Shown here: positions 8,394 through 17,223 of the stretch, in pieces | How the letters are laid out: each line of letters begins with the position of its first letter | Numbering within the stretch: position 1 is the stretch's first letter | Origin: Pseudomonas bijieensis | GTDB lineage: Bacteria; Pseudomonadota; Gammaproteobacteria; Pseudomonadales; Pseudomonadaceae | Length of the DNA stretch: 64,000 nucleotides | Assembly (NCBI RefSeq): GCF_013347965.1 | Contig: NZ_CP048810.1 | Coordinates: 1,798,001-1,862,000, forward strand | Direction: 5' to 3' | The notes under the pieces: model-generated | The model's input: only the letters and a program-made list of their open reading frames with translations | What the model was told of the DNA's origin: nothing | Database searches by the model: none | Program-made: the position numbers and the translations under genes

Positions 8394-9413
8394 TCACGGC
8401 TTGATGTCTGGCAATGCCACCGCTCGATTGGCCAGGTCCGCCTCCACCAGGCTGCCTTCTATTTCTTCGTCCAGGTAATACACCGGTGCCATCACCCCGC
8501 TGAGGGGATGCTTGAGTGACTTGAACCACGCCTCATCGAACGCAGCGCTCAGGCTTTTGCGGATCTGCGCCTCCATTTCCGGCCGCTCGCCCTCGTGAAT
8601 GATCGCGCGAATACCCGCCACGCCCACCGAAATCAATGCCCCGGCCGCTTTCCCTGCCACGGCCGCCGCCGCGCCAGTCGCGCCTCGCGTGGCAAATTGC
8701 GCCTCGATTTTTTCGCTGGTGCGTTGCGCCACCGTTGCAATCACCGCCTCTGATGGCCCGGCACCTGTGGTAGCGGCCTTGTTGACGTGATCGATCAGGG
8801 CCGCATAAGCCGGCAGTGTGTTCAGCGGTTCGGCATGAATCACCTCGTACAACGAAGCGTTACGCGCCGCCGGCGGCCCCAGGTTGATAGCAGGAATACC
8901 GTGCAGGCGCCGATTCATCAGTTCGTTCGGGATTCGATGCCGCTGGGCGACAACCTGGACCTGTTGATTGAGCTGGCGAATGTAGTAGTCCGTCGCGGCG
9001 GCCCTGATCGCCTCGGGATCAATTTCCATCGCCACGGGTTCCAGCACCTGCTCGCGATATTGCTCTTGCAGGTAAACCGCCAGACGCCTGGCTGAGGAAT
9101 CCTCCTCGCCCTTGGCACTGGCGGCATACCAACTGACCTTCACCGCCAGCCATTCCTGAGTCCAGTAGCTGCTGAACCAGGGGATGAATTGAGCCTCGGT
9201 GCGTTCATAGACCAACACACGCCAATGCTCCATCGACCCGCGAGCGTAGAGGGCTGCCTGTTCGATAGCGCTTTTCGAAGCCGCGATGATCTGCTGGTCA
9301 ACCTGTCGCCAAGTCTCCTGGGAGATGGCTACCGTGGCCGCCTGTTGACCGCGCTGTGGCGTGGCGCACCCCGCCAGAACGAGCACAATGGCCAACATCA
9401 GCGCACGCAGCAC
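8394..9413 (-). CDS. Putative lipoprotein of unknown function (339 aa)
   Basis: The N-terminus MLRALMLAIVLVLAGCATP is a signal peptide with lipobox LAGC, so the mature protein is probably anchored through the cysteine at residue 16. The rest is largely helical and Ala-rich, with a Gly/Ala segment around residues 240-265 (AAAAVAGKAAGALISVGVAG) that may dip into a membrane. I know no function for it. No operon partner is evident. Confidence 0.8.
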   Translation of the reverse strand: MLRALMLAIVLVLAGCATPQRGQQAATVAISQETWRQVDQQIIAASKSAIEQAALYARGSMEHWRVLVYERTEAQFIPWFSSYWTQEWLAVKVSWYAASAKGEEDSSARRLAVYLQEQYREQVLEPVAMEIDPEAIRAAATDYYIRQLNQQVQVVAQRHRIPNELMNRRLHGIPAINLGPPAARNASLYEVIHAEPLNTLPAYAALIDHVNKAATTGAGPSEAVIATVAQRTSEKIEAQFATRGATGAAAAVAGKAAGALISVGVAGIRAIIHEGERPEMEAQIRKSLSAAFDEAWFKSLKHPLSGVMAPVYYLDEEIEGSLVEADLANRAVALPDIKP

Positions 9414-9498
9414 AGTCGCGCTACTCCGGGTTCAGGTCATCTACCGGTTGAGTATAGGTCGCGAGAAACAGGGATCCGGGGTAGACACACAAAACCAA

Positions 9499-9526
9499 TG
9501 TGGGAGCGAGCTTGCTCGCTCCCACA
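9499..9526. repeat. Compact REP palindrome
   Basis: The half-site tgtgggagcgag is followed directly by its inverse with almost no spacer, so the two REP arms are fused in one hairpin. Confidence 0.8.
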
Positions 9527-9557
9527 GGATGTAATCCAGCAGGTATTTGGCTGGCCT

Positions 9558-10487
9558 TCAACCCAACGCCGTGTCTAGAAACATCATCACCGCAAACCCC
9601 ATCATCAACCCCAAGGTGGCCGGTGTTTCATGGCCGTTGCGGTGGGTTTCGGGAATCACTTCGTGGGACACCACGAAGATCATCGCCCCGGCCGCCAGGC
9701 CCAGGCTGATGGGATAGGCCACGGCCACACCCGAAGACATGCCCAGGCCAATCACCGACCCCAAAGGCTCCATCAACCCCGAGCCCACGGCAATCAGCGC
9801 GGCACGCAAGGTACTGATGCCGGTGACCCGCAGCGCCATGGCAATGGCGAGGCCTTCGGGAATGTCCTGGATGGCAATGGCGGTGGTCAGGGGCAAGCCG
9901 ACCTTGAAATCGCCGTCGGCAAAACTGACGCCGATGGCCATACCTTCTGGCAAGTTATGCAAGGTGATGGCGAGTACGAACAACCAGACACGATTGATGC
10001 GTTCGACTTGCGGACCGCGCCGGCCACTCAACTCGTGCTCGTGGGGGACGAAACGGTCGAGGCCGATCATCAAGGCGACGCCCAGCCCCAATCCCACCAC
10101 GACGACAAACGCGGCAAGCAACTGATTGCCGCAAATGACCTGTGCCGCCTCGATCCCCGGCAAAATCAGTGAGAAGGAACTGGCGGCGAGCATCATGCCC
10201 GCGGCGAACCCCAGCATGATGTCCTGGGTACGGGAGGAGATATCCCGCAATACCACCGCCATCACAGCCCCCAATGCGGTGGCGGCGAAGCCGGACGTGC
10301 CGCCGAGTACCGCATACCCCAGGTTTTGCCGATCAGCCCCAACCAGTGCGTTGTAGCCGCTGTAGAGCAACAACACGGCAACCAACGCCAACCCCAGCCA
10401 GAAGGTTACCCCTAGCACCAGATTGTTTTGCACAGGATCCAGCCAGGTACGCCAGGGCGATCGGATCCGGGAAGTGGGCTGGTCCAT
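9558..10487 (-). CDS. ZIP-family divalent metal transporter
   Basis: This inner-membrane protein of 309 aa has about eight hydrophobic segments and is a probable Zn(II) (or other divalent metal) importer. The ZIP signature is clear: the metal-binding HNLPEG motif in LAITLHNLPEGMAIG and the following IQDIPEGLAIAMAL helix. The cytoplasmic His-containing loop VPHEHELSGRR lies between transmembrane helices 3 and 4. The start is ATG 10487 with aagga upstream. It is next to the stress cluster holding Mn catalase and metallothionein, so a metal-homeostasis link is plausible but inferred. Confidence 0.92.
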   Translation of the reverse strand: MDQPTSRIRSPWRTWLDPVQNNLVLGVTFWLGLALVAVLLLYSGYNALVGADRQNLGYAVLGGTSGFAATALGAVMAVVLRDISSRTQDIMLGFAAGMMLAASSFSLILPGIEAAQVICGNQLLAAFVVVVGLGLGVALMIGLDRFVPHEHELSGRRGPQVERINRVWLFVLAITLHNLPEGMAIGVSFADGDFKVGLPLTTAIAIQDIPEGLAIAMALRVTGISTLRAALIAVGSGLMEPLGSVIGLGMSSGVAVAYPISLGLAAGAMIFVVSHEVIPETHRNGHETPATLGLMMGFAVMMFLDTALG

Positions 10488-10528
10488 TGAAAGTCCTTAA
10501 CTGGTTGAGCGGGCAAACAGAATTCTCA

Positions 10529-10553
10529 GGCGAGGGAGCCGAGCCCCCTCGCC
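10529..10553 (-). terminator. Inverted repeat after Mn catalase gene, possible terminator
   Basis: The arms ggcgaggg and ccctcgcc form a stem just downstream of the catalase stop. The T-tract is poor, so termination is only possible. Confidence 0.4.
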
Positions 10554-10559
10554 GGTTTC

Positions 10560-11441
10560 CTACAGTTTGTCACCTTGCATCCCTGAACCCAAGTCGGCGC
10601 CGGTGGTGGGGTCGCTATCGGGGTTGGACATGGTCCGCGCCTTCATGTCCATCAACAGCGCTTCGTCTTTTTTACTCAACTGGACGCTGGCCAGTCCATC
10701 GCCACCGTCCACCGCTGGCGTTGGATTCTCCACGAACTCCCAGTCGTCGCCCTGGTTCCATGGACCGCGCACGGTAGGTTCGCCCTGGGACATGTTGAAA
10801 TACACATGACTGAATTCCGGCATACCCGGCAATTTGCCTTGCGGGAAATTGGGCTGGATCGAGTGCAAGGCTTTTTCGAACGACAACTGATGCGCGATTT
10901 CACGGGTCATCAAAAAGCCGAGCGCTTCTTTTACCCCGGGATCATCGGTGAGGTTCATCAACCGTTCATAGATGATTTTCGCCCGGGCCTCAGCAGCAAT
11001 GTTCGAGCGCATGTCCGCCGTTGGTTCGCCGATGGTGTCGACATAGGCGGCAGTCCAGGGCACACCGGCGGAGTTGGTCAGCGGCGAGCCGGCGCCATAC
11101 AAGAGGCTGGTGATGTGCGAGTCATTACCGGCACCGTTGATGTCCCGGTACAACTGCCCCTCCTTCTCCACGCCTTCAGCCATTCTGCCCTTGGCACCCT
11201 TGTTCAACATCACGATGATCGAACCGATCACCTCCAGATGACTGAGCTCTTCGGTGGCAATGTCCATCAGCAAATCCTTGCGACCTGGATCGTCCTCGGA
11301 CAAGGCCTGGGTGAAATAACGCGATGCCGCCGCCAATTCCCCTTGGGCCCCGCCGAACTGCTCGAGCAGCAGATTGGCGAGTCCGGGATTGGGCTCAGCG
11401 ACACGCACGGTGTACTGCAATCGTTTGTTATGTAGAAACAT
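10560..11441 (-). CDS. katN: Manganese catalase (KatN-type)
   Basis: This non-haem, di-manganese catalase (293 aa) dismutates hydrogen peroxide. The ferritin-like four-helix core carries the metal ligands: Glu in GGAQGELAAASRYF, Glu and His in ATEELSHLEVIGSI, and Glu and His in MTREIAHQLSFEKAL. The C-terminal region is polar and disordered. The start is ATG 11441. It lies next to YciG-like and YciE/F-like genes, an association known in enterobacteria as the RpoS-dependent yciGFE-katN cluster, so stationary-phase or general-stress control is expected. Confidence 0.95.
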   Translation of the reverse strand: MFLHNKRLQYTVRVAEPNPGLANLLLEQFGGAQGELAAASRYFTQALSEDDPGRKDLLMDIATEELSHLEVIGSIIVMLNKGAKGRMAEGVEKEGQLYRDINGAGNDSHITSLLYGAGSPLTNSAGVPWTAAYVDTIGEPTADMRSNIAAEARAKIIYERLMNLTDDPGVKEALGFLMTREIAHQLSFEKALHSIQPNFPQGKLPGMPEFSHVYFNMSQGEPTVRGPWNQGDDWEFVENPTPAVDGGDGLASVQLSKKDEALLMDMKARTMSNPDSDPTTGADLGSGMQGDKL

Positions 11442-11696
11442 GATTGAACTCCTCGTTCAGGTACACGGCATGAGAACACTGCCGACGGCAGGCCCATGAA
11501 AGTCTGAAGAAATTAAATGAATAAAATTTAGTTTTTATTCAAAACAGAAGACGAGTGGCTTATTGCAACGCAAGCACACGCACTTATTTTTCAAACAATA
11601 AATCCATCAGCGAAGTCGGGCATGAATACCCGACTTAATATCACCGCCGAAACAGGTCCCAGCCCAATCGCACGGGACCTGCGAGACTACGAAACA

Positions 11697-12074
11697 TTAG
11701 GAATTACGACCGCCACCGCGGCTGTTTTCACCGCCTTTCCTGCCGGCTTCGGAGGCTTTTTCCCGGTCGTTGGCAAAGTTGCCACCCGAGGCCTGGCCAC
11801 CTTTTCGGCCAGCTTCAGAAGCCCGTTCTGGGTCGTTGGCAAAGTTACCCCCCGAGGCTTGCCCGCCTTTGCGTCCGGCTTCTGCGGCGCGCTGCGGGTC
11901 GTTGGCAAAATTGCCGCCAGAGGCCTGGCCACCCTTGCGTCCAGCCTCGGAAGCGCGCTCAGGATTGTTGGCAAAATTGCCTCCTGATGCTTGGCCGCCC
12001 TTTTTCCCGGCTTCCGATGCCTTCTCACGATCGTTAGCGAAATTGCCAGGGTTGTTATTACCTGTGTTAGCCAT
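11697..12074 (-). CDS. KGG-repeat stress-induced protein (YciG-like)
   Basis: This very hydrophilic 125-aa protein is built almost entirely of five 22-residue repeats of the type GNFANDPERASEAGRKGGQAS, each ending in the KGG motif of the stress-protein family that includes YciG and GsiB. Such proteins are thought to be disordered protectants. ATG 12074 is chosen because gaggt lies about eight bases upstream; an in-frame GTG three codons earlier is less well placed. In P. aeruginosa the YciG homologue is a strongly induced biofilm and stationary-phase gene. It sits between Mn catalase and metallothionein on the same strand. Confidence 0.92.
   Translation of the reverse strand: MANTGNNNPGNFANDREKASEAGKKGGQASGGNFANNPERASEAGRKGGQASGGNFANDPQRAAEAGRKGGQASGGNFANDPERASEAGRKGGQASGGNFANDREKASEAGRKGGENSRGGGRNS
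11720..12047 (-). repeat. Five tandem 66-bp coding repeats (KGG units)
   Basis: Five units of about 66 bp encode the 22-residue KGG repeats. They are not identical, differing by synonymous and conservative changes. The middle units are the most alike. Confidence 0.85.
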
Positions 12075-12505
12075 TTCATTCACCTCGTTTAGTTGATATC
12101 AACGAGTCTCGTTGACTCGTCTTATTCGGAAAACATGACGCCACCAAGGTTTTAAGAGAACGTGTCAAACGGCGACGAATGGTCAATACTTCTATTTGCA
12201 CCGAAGCCTTGATAGTTATTGCAACAGGCTATTAAACAAGCGGCGACCGATTAACAGCCTTAACACTAAAACTTCATCCAACGAAAAACCCACATGGTTC
12301 CACGGAAAAAACAGTGCGTGTCTTTCCACGCTGTCCGCCAAAGGCCGGGTGCCGCCAGCACCCCATTGCACCGGTCTCGTCACCCTGGCCTCGCGCCGTT
12401 CCAGGAAGCCAAAACTCGCGGGCTGCCGGTGTTGTTCTGCACCACCACACTGACCGGCTTGCGGTGTCCGGATCCCCTGTCGCCGAGACCCGGATTCAAG
12501 AATGC
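12075..12505. other. 431-bp intergenic region between KGG gene and metallothionein
   Basis: It is AT-rich near the KGG start (probable promoter) and GC-rich near the metallothionein end. Short frames are present but unsupported. I see no clear terminator or RNA gene. Confidence 0.5.
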
Positions 12506-12754
12506 TCAGGGTGAAATCGGATCGCTCGCCGGAAAGGTTTCCTCCAGTGCATCATCCAGTTGATTGTCAGTGATATCGCGCTCACCGACCTTGCCGCTGC
12601 GCTCGCAATGGCAGTCCGGTGCCGGACACGGTTCACCGTTGGGGTGCTGTTCGGCGCAGGCCTGGCTGCAATAAGCCTCGCCGTCGTGATTGAAGACCCG
12701 CTGTGGATCGACATCACAATGACAATCGGGACAGCCACACTTTAATTCGCTCAT
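12506..12754 (-). CDS. Bacterial metallothionein (SmtA/BmtA family)
   Basis: This 82-aa cysteine-rich protein binds Zn(II) and Cd(II) in a cluster. Nine Cys are visible at positions 6, 8, 11, 13, 29, 33, 43, 48 and 50, with metal-ligand His nearby (CPDCHC, YCSQACAEQH, CPAPDCHC). The zinc-finger-like segment VFNHDGEAYCSQAC is typical. The C-terminal tail of about 28 residues, with DALEETFPASDP, is the extension seen in pseudomonad metallothioneins such as that described from P. fluorescens Q2-87 (from memory). Start ATG 12754 follows aggaga. It lies within the oxidative/general-stress gene group. Confidence 0.95.
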   Translation of the reverse strand: MSELKCGCPDCHCDVDPQRVFNHDGEAYCSQACAEQHPNGEPCPAPDCHCERSGKVGERDITDNQLDDALEETFPASDPISP

Positions 12755-12784
12755 GTCTTTCTCCTGAATGGATCGACGTTGCGT

Positions 12785-13117
12785 TCAAGAGGACCCCGCC
12801 AGCAACTGCACCTCCAGATTTGCCGCCGCCACACCGTGATTCGCTACATAGACGTCAGCGGTCCAACCCTTGGTCAAGTTGCGATAGGACTGGGTGCCCA
12901 GGGCGGTGCCGCTGTCCCACGCGATGACATCACCAATATCGATGTCATTGGCCGAACTCAGCTCGAAAACGGTATGGCCATCCTCCTGGTCCACATACAC
13001 GCCCACCATCGCACTCTGACGATTGATGGCGCGTACTTCACCGGTGGTCCGCTCGTCTTTCTCCTTTTTCGGCAGCGCCCCAGGTGTCCGCAAATAAGCG
13101 TCCGAATGCTCTTTCAT
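12785..13117 (-). CDS. Hypothetical protein in stress cluster (110 aa)
   Basis: The family is not recognised. It is beta-rich and soluble (TGEVRAINRQSAMVGVYVDQ, DIDIGDVIAWDSG), which could be a small barrel, and it has no signal peptide or cysteines. The ATG lies two bases after the stop of the YciE/F-like gene, so the two are translationally coupled and probably functionally linked. Confidence 0.75.
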   Translation of the reverse strand: MKEHSDAYLRTPGALPKKEKDERTTGEVRAINRQSAMVGVYVDQEDGHTVFELSSANDIDIGDVIAWDSGTALGTQSYRNLTKGWTADVYVANHGVAAANLEVQLLAGSS

Positions 13118-13119
13118 GC

Positions 13120-13629
13120 TCAGCGCTTAGCCTCGGTATGCGGACTGGCCGAGCGTTCGAGGAACGCCTGGGTGATCTCCGGCAGGTGTTCGCGCAACCA
13201 CTCGGCCATGGCGATTTCCTGGGGCAGGATCTGTTCGCAGGCCCGTTGTGTTTCCACATCGCCGGCCACTTTCGCTGCCTCGATCAGCACGGTGTAGGAG
13301 GCGATTTCGAGGTTCTCGAACACATAGCCACTCATGGCGCCCTTGACCACTTCGTCACTCATCGTCATGCCACCGACCGCCTGGCCGAAGGCCATGAGCT
13401 TGGCGGCCAGGTCCTTGAGCGTCGAGGTACTCCCGCCCAGGCGCTTTATGCATTGCTCCACCAACTTTTGCTGGCCGAGGGTTTCTTGCAAGTGCTCCTC
13501 GATCCGGGCCTTGAGCGCTGGATAATGTTCGAGGCGTTCCGCTTGGGCCTTGAGCATTTTTTCCGCTTGTTGCTCCATGGCATGGGCATCGTTGAGCCAG
13601 TCCAGCAGGTTCTCTTTTGGCGTTGCCAT
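13120..13629 (-). CDS. YciE/YciF-type ferritin-like protein (DUF892)
   Basis: This 169-aa helical protein has the two-helix-pair pattern of the DUF892 family (ENLLDWLNDAHAMEQQAEKM; ARIEEHLQETLGQQKLVEQ; IASYTVLIEAAKVAGD; QEIAMAEWLREH). The conserved Glu/His residues suit a ferritin-like di-metal site, although activity is not established. Start ATG 13629 has aaggag just upstream; a 34-codon upstream extension is rejected. It is first in a coupled pair with the 110-aa gene, followed by metallothionein, the KGG protein and Mn catalase on the same strand. Confidence 0.93.
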   Translation of the reverse strand: MATPKENLLDWLNDAHAMEQQAEKMLKAQAERLEHYPALKARIEEHLQETLGQQKLVEQCIKRLGGSTSTLKDLAAKLMAFGQAVGGMTMSDEVVKGAMSGYVFENLEIASYTVLIEAAKVAGDVETQRACEQILPQEIAMAEWLREHLPEITQAFLERSASPHTEAKR

Positions 13630-13823
13630 TCCCTTCTCCTTAGCCGTGGTCGCCACTGCATCGCAGCGCGACGATTCTGAGGTACCGCACATAGAAGTGG
13701 ATGTCGCCGGGCCGGGGAAAGTTTGAAGCAACCGTCGCGCTGAGCGACGAAAGGCGTCAGCGCGCTTTCCCTGGACAACCGCAGTGCTAACCTCAACGGT
13801 TCCAGGCCAGCGGAGACAACCAC

Positions 13824-14663
13824 ATGCCCGACGATCTTCACCGTGAACCGATCGATCAGTTGCGAGAGCACATGGCCGGGCGCCATTTCCTGGTCCTCAC
13901 TGGCCCCGGTATCAGCACACCATCGGGCATCCCCGATTACCGCGACAGCGACGGTGTACGCCGGGGTCGACAACCCATGATGTACCAGGAGTTCCTCGCC
14001 AAACCCGAGGCGCGGCGACGCTATTGGGCGCGGGCAATGCTGGGCTGGCCACGGGTGCGACAAGCACGGCCGAATGCAGCCCACGAGGCCTTGGCGGCGC
14101 TACAGGCCGAACAGCGCATCAGTGGTCTGATCACCCAGAACGTCGACACATTGCACGACCAGGCCGGCAGCCAGGACGTGATCGAACTCCACGGCAGCCT
14201 GCACCGTGTGCTCTGCCTGGATTGTGAGCAGCGCAGCGAACGGCAGCAGATCCAATTGTTGATGGAAGCGCAAAATCCCTATCTGGCCGGAGTCGATGCA
14301 GTGCAGGCTCCGGACGGCGACACCCTGCTGGACCCGACGTTCGAGGCGCGCTTCCAGGTACCCCACTGCCCCCACTGCGGCGGCGAGCGGTTGAAGCCCG
14401 ACGTGGTGTTTTTCGGCGAGAATGTTGCTGCCGCCACCGCCGCGCGCGCCACCCGGGCCGTCGAGGAAGCGGAAGGCCTGCTGGTGGTGGGCTCGTCGTT
14501 GATGGCCTGGTCGGCGTTTCGCCTGTGCCGGGCGATCAAGGACCAGGGCAAGCCGCTGCTGGCGATCAACCGGGGCAGGACCCGGGCTGATGAGTTGCTG
14601 GATCTCAAGCTTGAAGAACCGTGTGAACAGTTGTTGCCGTTGCTGGCACACCACCCGTTCTAG
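13824..14663 (+). CDS. Sir2-family NAD-dependent protein deacylase
   Basis: This sirtuin of 279 aa removes acyl groups from lysines using NAD+. The Rossmann motif is present in a variant form, TGPGISTPSGIPDYR (Pro where most sirtuins have Ala). TQNVDTLH and the catalytic His in ELHGSLH follow. A zinc-ribbon has Cys pairs in CLDCE and CPHCGG, and the C-terminal nucleotide-binding piece is VVGSSLMAWSAFRL. Overall it resembles class II (SIRT4-like) bacterial sirtuins. Start ATG 13824 has ggaga upstream. The gene is divergent from the stress cluster; physiological targets are unknown. Confidence 0.93.
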   Translation: MPDDLHREPIDQLREHMAGRHFLVLTGPGISTPSGIPDYRDSDGVRRGRQPMMYQEFLAKPEARRRYWARAMLGWPRVRQARPNAAHEALAALQAEQRISGLITQNVDTLHDQAGSQDVIELHGSLHRVLCLDCEQRSERQQIQLLMEAQNPYLAGVDAVQAPDGDTLLDPTFEARFQVPHCPHCGGERLKPDVVFFGENVAAATAARATRAVEEAEGLLVVGSSLMAWSAFRLCRAIKDQGKPLLAINRGRTRADELLDLKLEEPCEQLLPLLAHHPF

Positions 14664-14682
14664 CGAACACCCCAAATCCACT

Positions 14683-14770
14683 GTGGGAGCGAGCCTGCTC
14701 GCGATAGCGGTATTTCAGCGTGCATCTATGTTGAATGTGCCACCGCATCGCGAGCAGGCTCGCTCCCCCC
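14683..14770. repeat. REP doublet
   Basis: tgtgggagcgagcctgctcg and its inverse are separated by about 45 bp; the right arm has degenerated to ctccccc. Confidence 0.88.
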
Positions 14771-14775
14771 AGGAG

Positions 14776-15670
14776 TCAGTCAATCTGCGCCGAGTCCTGA
14801 TCCCTGAGCGTATCGAACAACGCCTGCGCCGCCGCCGACAATTCATGCCCCGGCTTGGTCAGTACCCCGATGGCCCGTTCGATCACCGGATCGCTCAAGG
14901 TGATGCAACGGGCGCCCAGCTCGTGCATCTGGCCGACGCACAACGCTGGTACCGCACTGACCCCCCAACCCGCTGGCGACCATCCGCCCGACTGTCGCCA
15001 GCTGATGGCTCTCGAACTCCACGGGCAGCTTCATTCCCCGAGCCTGCAGATGCTCTTCCAGCATCACCCGTACGGTGGATGGGCGTTGCAGCGTGATGAA
15101 TGGTTGCTCCAGCAGAGTCTCCCAGTGGATTTCGTCGCGCTGGGCAAGCGGTGAGTCCTGCGGCACCACCGCGACGAAGCGATCGAGATACAAGGGCGTG
15201 AACGCCAATGACGAACCCTGCATCGGTTCGAACGCCACGCCCAATTCGACATGCCGGTCACGGACCATTTCCAGCACCTGTTCGTTGATCACGTCGTTGA
15301 CCGTGACATTGACATTCGGATAACGGGCGCGGAAGGTCTTGAGGATCGGTGGCAACAGGTTGCCGGCAAACGACGGCATCGCCGCCAACGTCACGCGACC
15401 ACGCTGCAAGGTGAAGCGCTGGCGCATTTCGTCCTCGGCATTGTCCCAGTCGGCGATCAGCCGCCGGGCCAGGGGCAACAAGGATTCGCCTTCAGGGGTC
15501 AGTGCGACGTTACGGGTATTGCGACTGAACAAGCGTCCGCCCAGGCCTTCTTCCAAGGCCTTGATGGTAAGGCTCAGGGCTGACTGGGACAGATGCAATC
15601 GCTCGCAAGCCACGGCGAAACTCAGGCTCTGGGCCACGGCGAGGAAGGCGCGGACTTGCTTAAGGGTCAT
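14776..15670 (-). pseudogene. LysR regulator (DhcR-like), frameshifted near C-terminus
   Basis: This LysR-type activator starts at ATG 15670 with the winged HTH at residues 1-60 (MTLKQVRAFLAVAQ, LHLSQSALSLTIKALEE) and continues through the co-inducer domain. At about residue 235 a run of six C at 14961-14966 (plus strand) shifts the frame. The frame as written ends at 14843 with low-complexity sequence. With five C, translation continues as VSAVPALCVGQMHELGARC and ends ..RDQDSAQID at stop 14776, giving a normal 297 aa. It is divergent from the CoA-transferase genes, the arrangement of dhcR and dhcAB in P. aeruginosa. Either a real inactivating indel or a homopolymer sequencing error. Confidence 0.85.
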
Positions 15671-15812
15671 GGGCGCTCGGTGTCCGGTTGTGTCGAAGGG
15701 AGAACTATTGAGTTTTATCAATCAATCCAATCTAAAAATCAACTTAACAAATATATGAGTTGGCGCAACACTGCATCTCATTGCGACCCCATCAAGAATA
15801 AAAGAGGTGTCT

Positions 15813-16511
15813 ATGGCAGGTTTCGACAAACGCGTGAGTTCCTATGAAGAGGCGCTGAAAGGCTTGAAGGACGGCATGACCGTCATCGCCGGCGGCTTCG
15901 GCCTCTGCGGTATCCCGGAAAACCTGATCGCCGAGATCAAGCGCAAGGGCATCCGCGACCTCACCGTGGTCTCCAACAACTGTGGCGTCGACGGTTTCGG
16001 CCTCGGCGTGCTGCTGGAAGACCGGCAGATCCGCAAGGTGGTGGCCTCCTACGTGGGCGAAAACGCCCTCTTCGAGAAGCAACTGCTGAGCGGCGAAATC
16101 GAAGTCGTACTCACCCCCCAAGGCACCCTCGCCGAAAAAATGCGCGCCGGTGGCGCCGGCATCCCGGCCTTCTTCACCGCCACCGGCGTCGGCACGCCAG
16201 TGGCCGAAGGCAAGGAAGTGCGTGAATTCCATGGCCGCCAGTACCTGATGGAAGAATCCATCACCGGCGATTTCGCCATCGTCAAAGGCTGGAAAGCCGA
16301 CCATTTCGGCAACGTGATCTATCGCCACACCGCCCAGAACTTCAACCCGCTGGCCGCCACGGCGGGCAAGATCACCGTGGTGGAAGTCGAAGAAATCGTC
16401 GAACCCGGCGAGCTGGACCCGACACAGATCCACACCCCTGGCATCTACGTCGACCGGGTCATTTGCGGCACATTCGAGAAGCGCATCGAACAGCGCACCG
16501 TGCGTAAGTGA
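15813..16511 (+). CDS. dhcA: 3-oxoacid/dehydrocarnitine CoA-transferase subunit A
   Basis: This alpha subunit (232 aa) of a family I CoA-transferase moves CoA onto a short 3-oxoacid, acetoacetate or 3-dehydrocarnitine depending on specificity. Family I signatures are visible: [13 protein letters not shown] near the N-terminus, [11 protein letters not shown], and [21 protein letters not shown]. Start ATG 15813 is six bases after agagg. It is first of three closely spaced genes with the beta subunit and a thiolase. The dhcA name rests on synteny (LysR-dhcA-dhcB-atoB as in P. aeruginosa); succinyl-CoA:3-ketoacid transferase (ScoA) is the alternative. Confidence 0.9.
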   Translation: MAGFDKRVSSYEEALKGLKDGMTVIAGGFGLCGIPENLIAEIKRKGIRDLTVVSNNCGVDGFGLGVLLEDRQIRKVVASYVGENALFEKQLLSGEIEVVLTPQGTLAEKMRAGGAGIPAFFTATGVGTPVAEGKEVREFHGRQYLMEESITGDFAIVKGWKADHFGNVIYRHTAQNFNPLAATAGKITVVEVEEIVEPGELDPTQIHTPGIYVDRVICGTFEKRIEQRTVRK

Positions 16512-16546
16512 TCCCCTGCCCCCGGCCCGAATGAAGGAATAACAAC

Positions 16547-17212
16547 ATGGCACTTTCCCGCGAACAAATGGCTCAGCGCGTCGCCCGCGAAATGCAGGAC
16601 GGCTACTACGTGAACCTGGGCATCGGCATTCCGACCCTGGTCGCCAACTACATCCCCGAAGGCATGGAAGTCATGCTGCAATCGGAAAACGGCTTGCTTG
16701 GCATGGGCGCGTTTCCCACCGAAGCCGAAGTCGACGCCGACATGATCAACGCCGGCAAGCAGACCGTCACCGCGCGCATCGGCGCGTCGATCTTCTCTTC
16801 GGCCGAATCGTTTGCCATGATCCGTGGCGGCCACATCGACCTGACCGTGCTCGGCGCGTTCGAAGTGGATGTGGAAGGCAACATTGCCTCGTGGATGATC
16901 CCCGGCAAGCTGGTCAAGGGCATGGGCGGCGCGATGGACCTGGTGGCCGGCGCCGAGAACATCATCGTTACCATGACCCACGCGTCCAAGGACGGCGAGT
17001 CGAAACTGCTGCCACGTTGCAGCCTGCCGCTGACGGGCGCCGGTTGCATCAAGCGCGTGCTGACCGACTTGGCCTACCTGGAAATCCAGGACGGCGCCTT
17101 CATCCTGAAAGAACGTGCCCCGGGCGTCAGCGTCGAGGAAATCGTCGCCAAGACCGCCGGCAAATTGATCGTGCCGGACCATGTGCCTGAAATGCAGTTC
17201 GCTGCCCAGTGA
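16547..17212 (+). CDS. dhcB: 3-oxoacid/dehydrocarnitine CoA-transferase subunit B
   Basis: This beta subunit (221 aa) carries the catalytic glutamate, Glu47, in [11 protein letters not shown], which forms the glutamyl-CoA thioester. Other family blocks are [17 protein letters not shown] and the C-terminal [15 protein letters not shown]. It begins 35 bp after subunit A and ends 11 bp before the thiolase gene, so one operon is likely. Substrate assignment follows the same reasoning as for subunit A. Confidence 0.92.
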   Translation: MALSREQMAQRVAREMQDGYYVNLGIGIPTLVANYIPEGMEVMLQSENGLLGMGAFPTEAEVDADMINAGKQTVTARIGASIFSSAESFAMIRGGHIDLTVLGAFEVDVEGNIASWMIPGKLVKGMGGAMDLVAGAENIIVTMTHASKDGESKLLPRCSLPLTGAGCIKRVLTDLAYLEIQDGAFILKERAPGVSVEEIVAKTAGKLIVPDHVPEMQFAAQ

Positions 17213-17223
17213 GGAGAGATTCG

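Noticed and set aside
11518..11540. AT hairpin (tgaataaaa/ttttattca) upstream of Mn catalase as a terminator
   Set aside because: Stem is only A-T pairs and lies in the catalase promoter region; no gene ends there on the relevant strand.
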